From positions 143,128 to 207,127 of the forward strand of contig JAWKTV010000012.1 of the NCBI GenBank assembly GCA_041398905.1: DNA of 64,000 nucleotides, written 5' to 3'. This document shows, in pieces, positions 9,798 through 18,463 of this stretch (positions are counted from its first letter, which is position 1; every line of letters starts with the position of its first letter). The position numbers and the translations under genes were made by a program. This DNA is from JAWKTV01 sp041398905. GTDB lineage: Bacteria > Planctomycetota > Planctomycetia > Planctomycetales > Planctomycetaceae. The notes below the pieces were generated by a model. The model saw only the letters and a list, made by a program, of their open reading frames with translations, was not told the origin of the DNA and ran no database searches.

Positions 9798-12427
9798 TCA
9801 GCGGCGTTGCAGGCGGTTGGAGATCGCGTCCCAGAGCTGCGTGCCGGGACGGCTTGGGTGCGGTGAGGACTCGCCGGACCGCGGCAGACGGCCCGAGGTC
9901 GGCTGAACAGCGGGATCGCGGACCGGTGCAGGCTCCGGTGGCAAGTCGGCTTCCGGAACGCCCGTCGGTGAACGCAGCACTTCGTCAGGACCCGGTTCCC
10001 GCGGAGGCAGCGGGAATTCGTCGCTCCGCAGCGGAGTCGGTTCGGCCCCTCGAAACTCTTCAGGCGCGGTCCCTTCGACGCCCGGCGAGTATTCGTCGTT
10101 TGACCAGGCGTCATCCTGCGCCTGTGCCGCGAGGGGCAGCCCGTACTCGTACTTCAGCAGCGTTCCCATCGATTGCCGCACGCGCGCCAGCGAAGTGACG
10201 TAGTCGACCTGCGACCTGACGAACCGCGCCTCGGCGTCGGCCCGCCGTTCCTGGGCGTCAAACAGGTCGTCAAGCAGTTCGGTGGTCAACGTATCGCTCG
10301 CGGGGACCTCCCACCATCGCGCTTCGAGGTACTGCTCTTCCGCCTCGCTGGCCATCAGGGATTGATATCCGTTGAGCATCTCGCCGTAGGATGTCGACGC
10401 CTCCCGGACCGCCAGTTCGACCTCGGTCATGGCGGTCTCGACCGTGGTGCGGAACTGGTAGACCGCCTGACTGTACTCGAGTTGGCGACGGGTGTAGCGG
10501 GCATTGGCCGCGCGGTTGCCGAGCGGCTGCTCGTACAGAAAGCCAACCGTGTAGCCGGGGCGACCCGACGAGAACTGGTCGTCCCACGCCGAGGGGACAT
10601 TGGAATTCCCTCGAGACCGGCGACGTACGACCGGAGCACGAGATCGAGTCGAGGCAGGAGATCATTCTTGGCAACCCCCGACTTCACGCTGGCCGCCTGC
10701 AATTGGCGGAGGGCATGTGAAATGTCCGGCCGATGCAGCAGTGCGGTCTGCAGCGAGCCCGTCATCGACAGCGGGATGCTGGAGGTGTTGGGTGCTTCCT
10801 CGGTAATCAGTTCGAGATAGCCAACGTCGGAAAGTCCGGGATCGTTGACGAGCAACCGCAGTCGGGACTCCGCGTTCCGGATGTCGGTCGCGGCTCGAAG
10901 TATCTGAGCGCGGCGGCCAGCAACGGCGGCTTTCGCACGTAGCAGTCGCTGCTGAGAAACGTCGCCTCCCTGTCGACCGCCGAGCGCCTGCTCGATGTCC
11001 ACCGCGTTCATCAGGAGTCGATGCCGTTGCAGGAACAGCGTCCTGGCGCGGTACAACTCCCAGTACGCCTCGGTCACCTTGAGCAGGTGGTCCTGCAGTT
11101 GGATCGCGGCGGTCGTGTGACTGGTTGAGTTCGATTCCCGCCAGGCAGATTCGGCTGGAGTTGACGGCGCGGCCCGCGCCGTTGAGCAGGGGTTGCGTGT
11201 AGTTGAGTTCAGTCGCGCGGCCCCCTGCGGAGAGGGCGAAGAAGCGGGAATTCTGCTCCTCCCAGCCCAGTTGCTGCGACACACTGAACTCGCCTCCCAA
11301 CTCATTCGTCCGCCGCACGCCCGCTTCGACGGTCGCCTGCTGGCGGACGAAGCGGTCGGAGTTGGTTCCAGTCGTCAGCAGGTTCCCGACCGGATCGTTG
11401 AGATCGTTCCAGTTGGTCTCAAGAAACGCCGTCCAGTCGAACGCCGCCTGCTGCTCGGCGAGCGCCCGTCTGATGGACTCGCGGGTCGAGACGGATGGCG
11501 CGGATCTGGGGTGCGAATTCGAGCGCAGATCGTCAGGAGATCGACATTGACTGGAAGCTGCTCGCCGGATTCGCGGAGCGGGGCCGCCAGCAGTTCGGTC
11601 CACCACGGGCGATATCCCGCCGGGAGTGCGACCAGCTGCTCATCGAGCATGGGTGCCTGCTCCTGCATCGGGGCGGTCGCCGCCCGATCGTAGTAGGGCG
11701 CGAGCCAACTGTTCGATCGGCCCCGCCCTTGCGCGCGCATCCCGAGTCTTGCGAACCAAACAGCGGGCTATCGTGAGCTGCACCGGCCCCCGCTGGCAGA
11801 GGCGGCGAAGCGCTCGCGGCCGCGAAAGGATCGTGATGGTGCGGAGCGATCGACGGCTGCGGCTCGATCTCGTACGGCTCCAGCGGCAACTCCCACTCGA
11901 AAGGCTGCGGGGGTATCGCGGCTCTGCGGCAGAGGTGCCGGCGCAGCGGGGTTTGGCCCCGTGGACGGATCGAGCGGCAGCATTCCCGGAGGGGAGTTGG
12001 GATCGACAGGAGTCGGGGCGACGGGTGCCGGAACGGTCTGCGGTATTGTGGGCAGCGGTGGAAGCGCACCGCCGTCATCGAACGCGACGCTGCCGCCGCC
12101 GACTTCTTCGTTGCTGGCGCGCTGTATCGAACCGGGGACGCGAGGAACGGCGGCTGGGCTGCTGGGGCCGTGATTGCTGGAAGGAACCGCAAACACCTCG
12201 GAGCGCAGTGCATCCAGGCGGCTGGAAGTTGATGCGCCCGGACCGGGGACCGGTTCGACGTCGCTATCACCGAATTCTGGCGAGAGGAGCTGGACATGCG
12301 AGTTCGGGCGGCCGGCTTCCGCGGTGGGCGGCGCAGCGTGTGTCGACGGTGCTTGCCCAGCGACCAGAAAGATCGGCGACAGCGCCGTCGCCGCGAGCGC
12401 GGTCTTGCTCCACCTCGAAAAGCACAT
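9798..12427 (-). CDS. TolC-family outer membrane protein with long proline-rich N-terminus (frame broken by indels)
   Basis: Outer-membrane efflux family protein, about 875 aa when joined. ATG 12427 follows GGGACGGA and opens a signal peptide (SKTALAATALSPIFLVAG). About 230 Pro/Ala/Ser-rich residues come next. The TolC-like part then begins: FDWTAFLETNWNDLNDPVGN, YTQPLLNGAGRAVN, LQDHLLKVTEAYWELYRA, a long helix with LLVNDPGL, and GRPGYTVGFLYEQPLGNRAA. The C-terminal tail after LKYEYGLP is again Pro-rich. Frame changes lie near 11912 (CCCCC run), 11720, 11530, 11120 and 10605, and similarity resumes each time. The segment around 11470-11540 matches the start of the planctomycete-type TolC domain. 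No membrane-fusion or RND partner is adjacent. Confidence 0.8.
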
Positions 12428-12806
12428 GTTCCGTCCCTCAATGCGCGGGCGCATACGCCATCACTCGTTGATGGCCGACCGCCACGCTTCTGAAGATCGG
12501 ACGCCGCTGGAATACGGATCATCGAACGCCGGTACATGCGTCCGGGTCGGGGAAGGAAACAAAAAAAATGCCGCAAATGCCACACAGCCGGTGCGACAGG
12601 AGTGAGAGTTCATCCGGAGCATGACGATTATCCCGAAAATACGGTCGATGGCTGGTCTGGCCCGGCAGGCCGCGGAGTGCGAACGAAGCGGGGCCGAGAA
12701 TCCCTGACCGTGGGCATCGCAACTGGTGAATCGATCAACTCTGGACTCGCTCGCCCTCCCCTGCCAGAATCCGCGTCGTTGATATTCCTTTGACCCCGCA
12801 CAGCTC
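12428..12806. other. Divergent intergenic region between the TolC-like gene and serC
   Basis: About 380 bases holding the start signals of two divergent genes. An A8 run near 12560 is not preceded by a usable stem on either strand, so I do not call a terminator. No RNA gene, repeat or convincing promoter hexamer pair was seen. Confidence 0.5.
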
Positions 12807-13880
12807 ATGTCGAACCGCATCTACAATTTCTCCGCCGGTCCCGCCGTCCTGCCAGAACCGGTCCTCCAGGAAGCCCAGCAGGCTTTGTGGGATCTGAATG
12901 GCACCGGCATTGGAGTGGCCGAGCATTCGCACCGAGGCAAGGCGTTCGATGCCGTCCTGAAGGAGACTGTCGCGGACTGCCGTCAACTGGCGAACATTCC
13001 GGACAACTACCATGTGCTGTTTCTGCAGGGTGGGGCTTCACTGCAGTTCTCGATGGTCCCGATGAACCTGCTGCGAAAGGACCAGACGGCCGACTACCTC
13101 ATCACCGGAGCCTGGTCGGAGAAGGCGATCAAGGAGGCCAAGCGGTACGGCGGGACGCACGAGGCCTGCTCGAGCGCCGACGCGAATTTCAACTACATCC
13201 CGGATGCCGCCGCGTATTCAGACAACCCGGCGTATGTTCACTTCACATCGAACAACACGATTTTCGGCACACAGTTCCGCAGCGAGCCGGAGGTTCCCGA
13301 GGGTGCGACGCTGATCTGCGATGCCAGCAGCGACATCTTCAGCCGGCCGATTGATGTGACGAAGTACGGCATGATCTACGCGGGAGCGCAGAAGAACCTC
13401 GGGCCGTCCGGGGTGACACTGGTGATCGTGCGTGACGACCTGGTGCAGGCCGGCCCGAAGGACCTGCCGCCGATGCTGCAATACCGCACCTATGCCGAGA
13501 ACGAATCGTGCTACAACACCCCGCCGACGTCGGCATCTACCTGATGGCTGGCCTTCAAGTGGCTGCTGAACAACGGCGGACTGTCCGGCATCCAGGCTCG
13601 CAACGAGGCGAAGGCGGGCGAGTTGTACCGCTATCTCGATGAAAGTGAGCTGTTCCAGGCGACGGCCCGCGAGGACAGCCGTTCGCTGATGAACGTCTGC
13701 TTCGTGACAGGAGACGAAGCCCGGGACAAGGAGTTCATCTCCGCCGCAACCAAAGCGGGGTTCGATGGTCTCAAGGTCACCGCAGCGTGGGCGGCATGCG
13801 GGCCAGCATCTACAACGCCTTCCCGCCGGAAGGAGTGACCGCGCTGGTCGACTTCATGCGGACATTCGATAGCCGCGTGA
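12807..13880 (+). CDS. serC: Phosphoserine aminotransferase (frame broken by indels)
   Basis: PLP enzyme converting 3-phosphohydroxypyruvate to phosphoserine in serine biosynthesis. It starts MSNRIYNFSAGPAVLPEPVL. LFLQGGASLQFSMVPMN, CDASSDIFSRP and the PLP-lysine motif YGMIYAGAQKNLGP are visible. Frames switch near 13530 (NTPPT should continue FGIYLM, one T missing), 13547 and 13775 (AAGGTCAC should be AAGGGTCAC, giving KGHRSVGGMRASIYNA). After DFMRTFDSR the open frame runs on to 14029, but family length and a TGA at 13878-13880 one frame away suggest the true end is there, behind one more indel. A hairpin follows immediately. Confidence 0.9.
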
Positions 13881-13894
13881 GCGTGCAGGAGTTC

Positions 13895-13928
13895 GTCCGC
13901 GTCACGCCGACGTCGGTGCGACGCGGAC
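13895..13928. terminator. Long hairpin between convergent serC and PQQ-repeat gene
   Basis: A 17-base arm GTCCGCGTCACGCCGAC (13895-13911) is followed at once by its near-perfect complement (13912-13928), with two positions in wobble. There is no U tract on either side. Its place between the probable ends of two convergent genes suggests a shared bidirectional terminator or a transcript-end barrier. Confidence 0.45.
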
Positions 13929-13999
13929 GCCGCCGTTGCAAGACGGCCGGTCGGCTGCGGGGCCGTATGCTCAGCTGTCTTGGGGCCGAGTGGCGTCGC

Positions 14000-15273
14000 T
14001 CAGCGGCCGCACCGTGGCCCCAGTGGTAGACGGCCAGCCCATTCAGTTCGCGGATGAACAGTTCATCGCCGGCGATCGCGAGGTGCGCCCAGCACTCCTG
14101 TTCGCTGATCTTTCGTTCGGAGAGCAGTTCGAACTTTTCGGGAGTCGCACGGATCAGGCGGAGATCCCGGTCTCATCGAGCGCGAGGATGCGGTCTCCGC
14201 GGGCGATCAGGCTCCAGTATCGACCATAGGGCGTGGTGGTCCAGCGTGACTCGCCGGTCGCCAGGTCGATGCACGCGAATCGCTGATTCCGCAGGTGCAG
14301 ATAGACATGTCCGTCGATCACGACCGGGGAAGACATGTAGCCCTGCACCTTATTGTCCCAGCCAAGCTGCGTCTGAAACCGCTCATCCGCGCCGCGGTTC
14401 ACCTTGTAGAGAAATGACTTCCCGCCATAGCTGCTGGTGAAGACGCTGTCTTCGTAGGCGGCGGGGGTGAGGATGTTCATGCCACGAAAGGCGGGAATCT
14501 CCTGCGTCCAGAGCACCCCGCCGTCTTCGGGACGGACGCCATTGAGGAGGTCCTGGATTGCACCAGCAACTGTTCGGTCCCGGCGATCGTGGCGAGCCAG
14601 GCGACGAAGGCACTGCCGTTCATGCCGCCCCCATCGTCCAGCGATCGCCAGATGATGGAGCCGCTTCGCTTGTCGAGCTTGACCAGCCCCGCCCCGGCCT
14701 GGATGTACAGGAAGTCGCCATCGATCAAGGGGGAACAGACACACCCGAAGGCGGGTATCGCGGTCTTCATCTCGGCGACGAAATCGACTTTCCACAGCAC
14801 CGAGCCGTTGGCGGCATCCAGGCAGTGCAGCGTGTCGAGCATGCCGGCGACATACAGTCGGCCGTCGTCCCAGATGGGAGTCGCACGAATCCAGTCGCCA
14901 TTCGCCTTCGCGAAGAACGGAACGCTCATCGCTCCGGGCCACTTGACGGTCCAGATCGGTTCGCCGGTCGCGCGATCGAGCGGCGGTGACGACCTCGATC
15001 TTGCTCGTCGACGGTCTCGGTCACAAAGACGCGATCACCCACAACGAGCGGCCCGGAATAGCTTGGTCCCAGTTCGCGTCGCCACTGGAGCGTCAGTCGT
15101 TCACCTTCGAGCGACGTGGGCCATTCCGGACCGACAGACGTTCCGTCCCGCCGCGGACCACGCCACTGCGGCCAGCTTGCGTCAGCGGCCGCATCCTCGC
15201 CGCAAGCCAACTGGGGAGCGATCATCGCCAATGACAGGCCGAGCAGCACAGCGCGAACAGACGACATCGACAT
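14000..15273 (-). CDS. Secreted PQQ-like beta-propeller repeat protein (frame broken by indels)
   Basis: Outer membrane/periplasmic beta-propeller with PQQ-type repeats. ATG 15273 (or 15267) opens a signal peptide (VRAVLLGLSLAMIAP), then WPQWRGPRRDGTS, the classic opening of planctomycete PQQ-repeat proteins. Repeats include LDRATGEPIWTVKWPG, LDAANGSVLWKVDF, LDKRSGSIIWRSLDDGG and DLATGESRWTTTPYGRYWS. Frame changes lie near 15005, 14990, 14555 and 14163 (ALDETG should continue DLRLIRATPEKFEL). The last recognisable part is ELNGLAVYHWG. The stop is uncertain and I place it near 14000, where a TGA lies one frame off, just before the shared hairpin. Such proteins may be structural or dehydrogenase-like; no catalytic residues can be assigned. 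Confidence 0.8.
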
Positions 15274-15505
15274 TACCCCGAGTGACAGTGCGTGCAAGAA
15301 TTTCAGCCAACGATGGCCCCTCAACGATTATTCCAGGCCCAGCCGAATTGGCCACCAGCCGTTCCCAAACGGTTCCCGGAAACCGACAACTCGTCAGTTC
15401 CAACGCGATGATGCACCCGCTCATGGATTCGCTGGGACGTCTGTCGCCGCCAACTCCTGGCAGTCGGTGGCCGAGTGAATTCGCCGCGGATGGCGGCGAC
15501 ACCAG

Positions 15506-17212
15506 CTATCGTGCGCCGCGCAAGCGCGGGTCGGCGGCGTCGCGGAAGGCTTCGCCGACGAGGTTGTACCAGGTGATCGTCAGGAAGATCGCCATGCCGG
15601 GAATGACGATCATCCACGGGGCAACGTTCATCACCTGCCGGCCGTCGGCGAGGATCCCCCCCCAGGACGGAGTTGGCACGGTGATGCCGATGCCGAGGAA
15701 CGACAGCGCACTCTCGGTCAAGATGGCGCTTGCGACGCCGAACGTCGCGGATACAAGCACGGGGGCCATGGCGTTGGGCAACACATGGCGGAAGATCAAC
15801 CGCGGGGGGGAGTAACCCAAAGCGCGGCCAGCCTGCACGAACTCCTGCTCCGAGAGCCGGAGGAACTCCGCCCGCACCAGGCGGGCGACACCGGTCCAGC
15901 TCGTCAGGCCAATGACGACCATGATGTTGAACATCCCCGGACCGACGAACGCGACGATGGTCAGAATCAGGAAGAAGCTGGGGAAGCAGATGACGATCTC
16001 GATGACGCGGGAGATCAGCATGTCCGTCCAGCCACGGAAGTAGCCGGCGACGGCGCCGATGATGATGCCAATCACGACGTAGATGCTCACCGCGACAATG
16101 CCGACCGCGAGGCTGACCCGGCCGCCCCAGATCATGCGGGTCAACAAATCGCGGCCGATATCGTCGGTGCCGAGCCAGTGCTTCGCCCGCCGCGGCAGAC
16201 CGTTCTCCGGCTTGGCGACAATCGCGGGCGGGCTGGTCGTCGCGTCAGCGGCCTCGGCGGCACTCCCCTGCCCCGGCCCGGTGGCATCGGCCACATTGTC
16301 CCTGGTGAACCCGACGGGGGCGGCGAAGGTGTTCAGCAAGTTTGGCTCGTCGAGCGCGAATGGAACGAGCGGCCAGTAAACCGATTCATAGATGACCGGG
16401 ACGTTGCCAGTCTCGGCGTTGACGGCCGAGGCCAGCGACCCTTCCTTGTAGCGGGTCCGGTCCAAATGTCCGGGAACCACCAGCCACCAGGCGAACGCCG
16501 CGAACAGCGGCAGGCCGATGAGCATCGACAACCAGACGCGGTTGACGAGCGGGTGACCACGTCCGAACCGCCGCTGCAGCCACCCGCGCCACAGCCCCGC
16601 CGACATCACCAGCAGCAGAAACAGCATCATGGCGATGGTGTGCGGTTCGAGTCCGGCGATGGCGGGGAACCGCCAGCCACTCCGCAGGACGACCTTGTCG
16701 GGCGTCAGCTCTTCGCCGGCCCGGCTGCGGAGACGCAGGAGAGCCTCACTCCGCTCGACCGATGCGGGACCGTCCAGCAGCGTCAGTGCTTCGGACTCGA
16801 TTTGCGCGAGCCGATCGGATGAGTCCGCCGCCGCCACGCTCCGCATGAACGCGAAGCGGTTGACGATCACCGCCCGGCGGTCGGCCGAGCTGGCGACCGT
16901 CTGCTCGGCATTTGCGGAGTCAGCGACCGGCTCGGCCTCCTGCTGCAGCATGACTCGAATGGCGCGGAGCGCCTCGGAGTACTCGAAACGATTCGTCCCG
17001 CGGTAGGCGAGCGGGCGGTCGTTGGCGATGAGCGGTGCGAACACCGCCAGGAGCGCGACCAGCAGGATGCACCACAACGACACGACCGCCAGTTTCCGCT
17101 TGCGGAACTCGCGAACGATGATCGACCACTGACTTTCGCCGACGACGAGGTCTTCGGCCGGGTCGAGCGGCGGGGCGTTGGGGAGACTGGCGGGGCTCGC
17201 GGAATCAGACAC
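15506..17212 (-). CDS. ABC transporter permease (OppC/DppC type) with large insertion
   Basis: Second permease of a peptide/nickel-type ABC importer. At 568 aa it is nearly twice the usual 290-320. TM1 lies at about residues 41-62 (LAVVSLWCILLVALLAVFAP). A roughly 280-residue insertion follows, with two extra hydrophobic helices (about 193-212 and 226-246) and polar regions. The normal core resumes at KHWLGTDDIGRDLLTR (about residue 344), with the remaining helices and the EAA coupling loop QAGRALGYSPPRLIFRHVLPN at about 460-480, ending EAFRDAADPRLRGAR. It is the third gene of a leftward operon, 144 bases after the OppB-type permease. No ATPase gene follows in the window, so the ATPase must be encoded elsewhere. 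Confidence 0.9.
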   Translation of the reverse strand: MSDSASPASLPNAPPLDPAEDLVVGESQWSIIVREFRKRKLAVVSLWCILLVALLAVFAPLIANDRPLAYRGTNRFEYSEALRAIRVMLQQEAEPVADSANAEQTVASSADRRAVIVNRFAFMRSVAAADSSDRLAQIESEALTLLDGPASVERSEALLRLRSRAGEELTPDKVVLRSGWRFPAIAGLEPHTIAMMLFLLLVMSAGLWRGWLQRRFGRGHPLVNRVWLSMLIGLPLFAAFAWWLVVPGHLDRTRYKEGSLASAVNAETGNVPVIYESVYWPLVPFALDEPNLLNTFAAPVGFTRDNVADATGPGQGSAAEAADATTSPPAIVAKPENGLPRRAKHWLGTDDIGRDLLTRMIWGGRVSLAVGIVAVSIYVVIGIIIGAVAGYFRGWTDMLISRVIEIVICFPSFFLILTIVAFVGPGMFNIMVVIGLTSWTGVARLVRAEFLRLSEQEFVQAGRALGYSPPRLIFRHVLPNAMAPVLVSATFGVASAILTESALSFLGIGITVPTPSWGGILADGRQVMNVAPWMIVIPGMAIFLTITWYNLVGEAFRDAADPRLRGAR

Positions 17213-17356
17213 CGGGGCTACGCTCCTGCGTGACGTGTTGAGGTCTCAGTTATCAGTTCTCGGTCGGCGGCCGACCGAGCCGCCGTCAATCGCCTGCGGA
17301 AAGGTGCTCCGGGCGACCGGTCACTTGACGGTGAATCGCCGGACCGGGCTGGCGAG

Positions 17357-18364
17357 CTACCCGTCATACGCGACCTGCGGGTTGACCAGTCCATACAGGA
17401 TGTCCGACACCAGAATTCCCAGCAGCGTCATCACGGCCGAGAGCATCAGCGTGGCCATCACCACGTCGTACTCCCGCTTGAGTACGTTGTTGAAGGCGTA
17501 CCAGCCCATGCCTTCGATGTTGAAGATCGTTTCGATGATGACGCTTCCCCCGACAAGGAACGGCAGCAGCGACGCAAACAGGGTGATGATCGGGAACAGG
17601 CCATTGCGGAGGGCGTGGACCAAGATCGTCCGCCATTCACTACAGCCCTTGGCCCGCGCGGTGCGGACGTAGTCCTGCCGAATCACCTCCAACAACCCGG
17701 CCCGCATCTGTCGACTGATGTAGGCGAGGCCGGAGTACGTCAGGCAGGTGACCGGCAGGATCAGGTGCTGGATGTAGTCGACGGTCCAGTCCCAGGTCGC
17801 CATCTCGTCGGCCCCGTCGCCGTGCAGGCCCATCACGGGCAGCTTGGCCCAGCTCTCTTCGCCCGTCAGCCACATCCGCAACAGTTCAGCGGCGAAGAAC
17901 GACGGGAGGCTGTAGAGAATGAAGAGGGAGACGGTCTGAATGCGATCGGGTGTCGAGTGCGGAAACGCCGCACTGAAGATGCCGGAAGGTATCGCGATCA
18001 AGTAGATCAGAAAGAAGACGATCAGGTTGAGCTGGGCCGAGACCCAGAGATGCCGCCAGAGGTCGGGCAGGATCGGCTTGTCCTGCTGTTGCAGGTACTG
18101 CAAATCTCCGGTGACGAGCCGTTTGAGGAAGGCTCCGAACTGGACCGGGAGTGGCTTGTCGAGCAGCCAGCGTTCGCGAAAGAGCTTTTCCGCCTGCTGG
18201 GTACCGCGCTCGGCATTCATGCCGGCTGAGGCCTGCGAGAGCGCTCCGAAGCGAATCGCCGCCGGGTCGCCGGGAGCGAGGCGGATCATCAGGAACGACA
18301 CGACCAGGATGCCGAACAGCGTCGGGATCATGATGAGAAGTCGCTTGGCGATGTACTGCAGCAC
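17357..18364 (-). CDS. ABC transporter permease (OppB/DppB type)
   Basis: First permease of the peptide/nickel-type importer, 335 aa, normal length. It starts at GTG 18364 with the characteristic MLQYIAKRLLIMIPTLFGIL and the IRLAPGDPA motif at about residues 28-36. Helices lie around 105-130, 145-165, 200-220, 265-290 and 310-330. The EAA loop is YVRTARAKGCSEWRTILVHALRNG, and the C-terminus LVNPQVAYDG is typical. The gene lies 99 bases downstream of the binding-protein gene on the same strand. The frame is clean throughout. Confidence 0.92.
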   Translation of the reverse strand: MLQYIAKRLLIMIPTLFGILVVSFLMIRLAPGDPAAIRFGALSQASAGMNAERGTQQAEKLFRERWLLDKPLPVQFGAFLKRLVTGDLQYLQQQDKPILPDLWRHLWVSAQLNLIVFFLIYLIAIPSGIFSAAFPHSTPDRIQTVSLFILYSLPSFFAAELLRMWLTGEESWAKLPVMGLHGDGADEMATWDWTVDYIQHLILPVTCLTYSGLAYISRQMRAGLLEVIRQDYVRTARAKGCSEWRTILVHALRNGLFPIITLFASLLPFLVGGSVIIETIFNIEGMGWYAFNNVLKREYDVVMATLMLSAVMTLLGILVSDILYGLVNPQVAYDG

Positions 18365-18463
18365 AGGTTCGATCCTTCGCGGGCGTGTCGCTGGCTAGTC
18401 TTTGCCGGTTCGGTTTGTCATTGGGGGACGGACCAAAGTCCATTCAGCGCGATACGACTCGCC

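Noticed and set aside
12555..12570. A8 run as part of a minus-strand terminator for the TolC-like gene region
   Set aside because: No stable stem precedes the T tract.
15785..16822. 345-codon plus-strand frame
   Set aside because: Shadow of the OppC-type permease; highly charged, repetitive composition with no domain.
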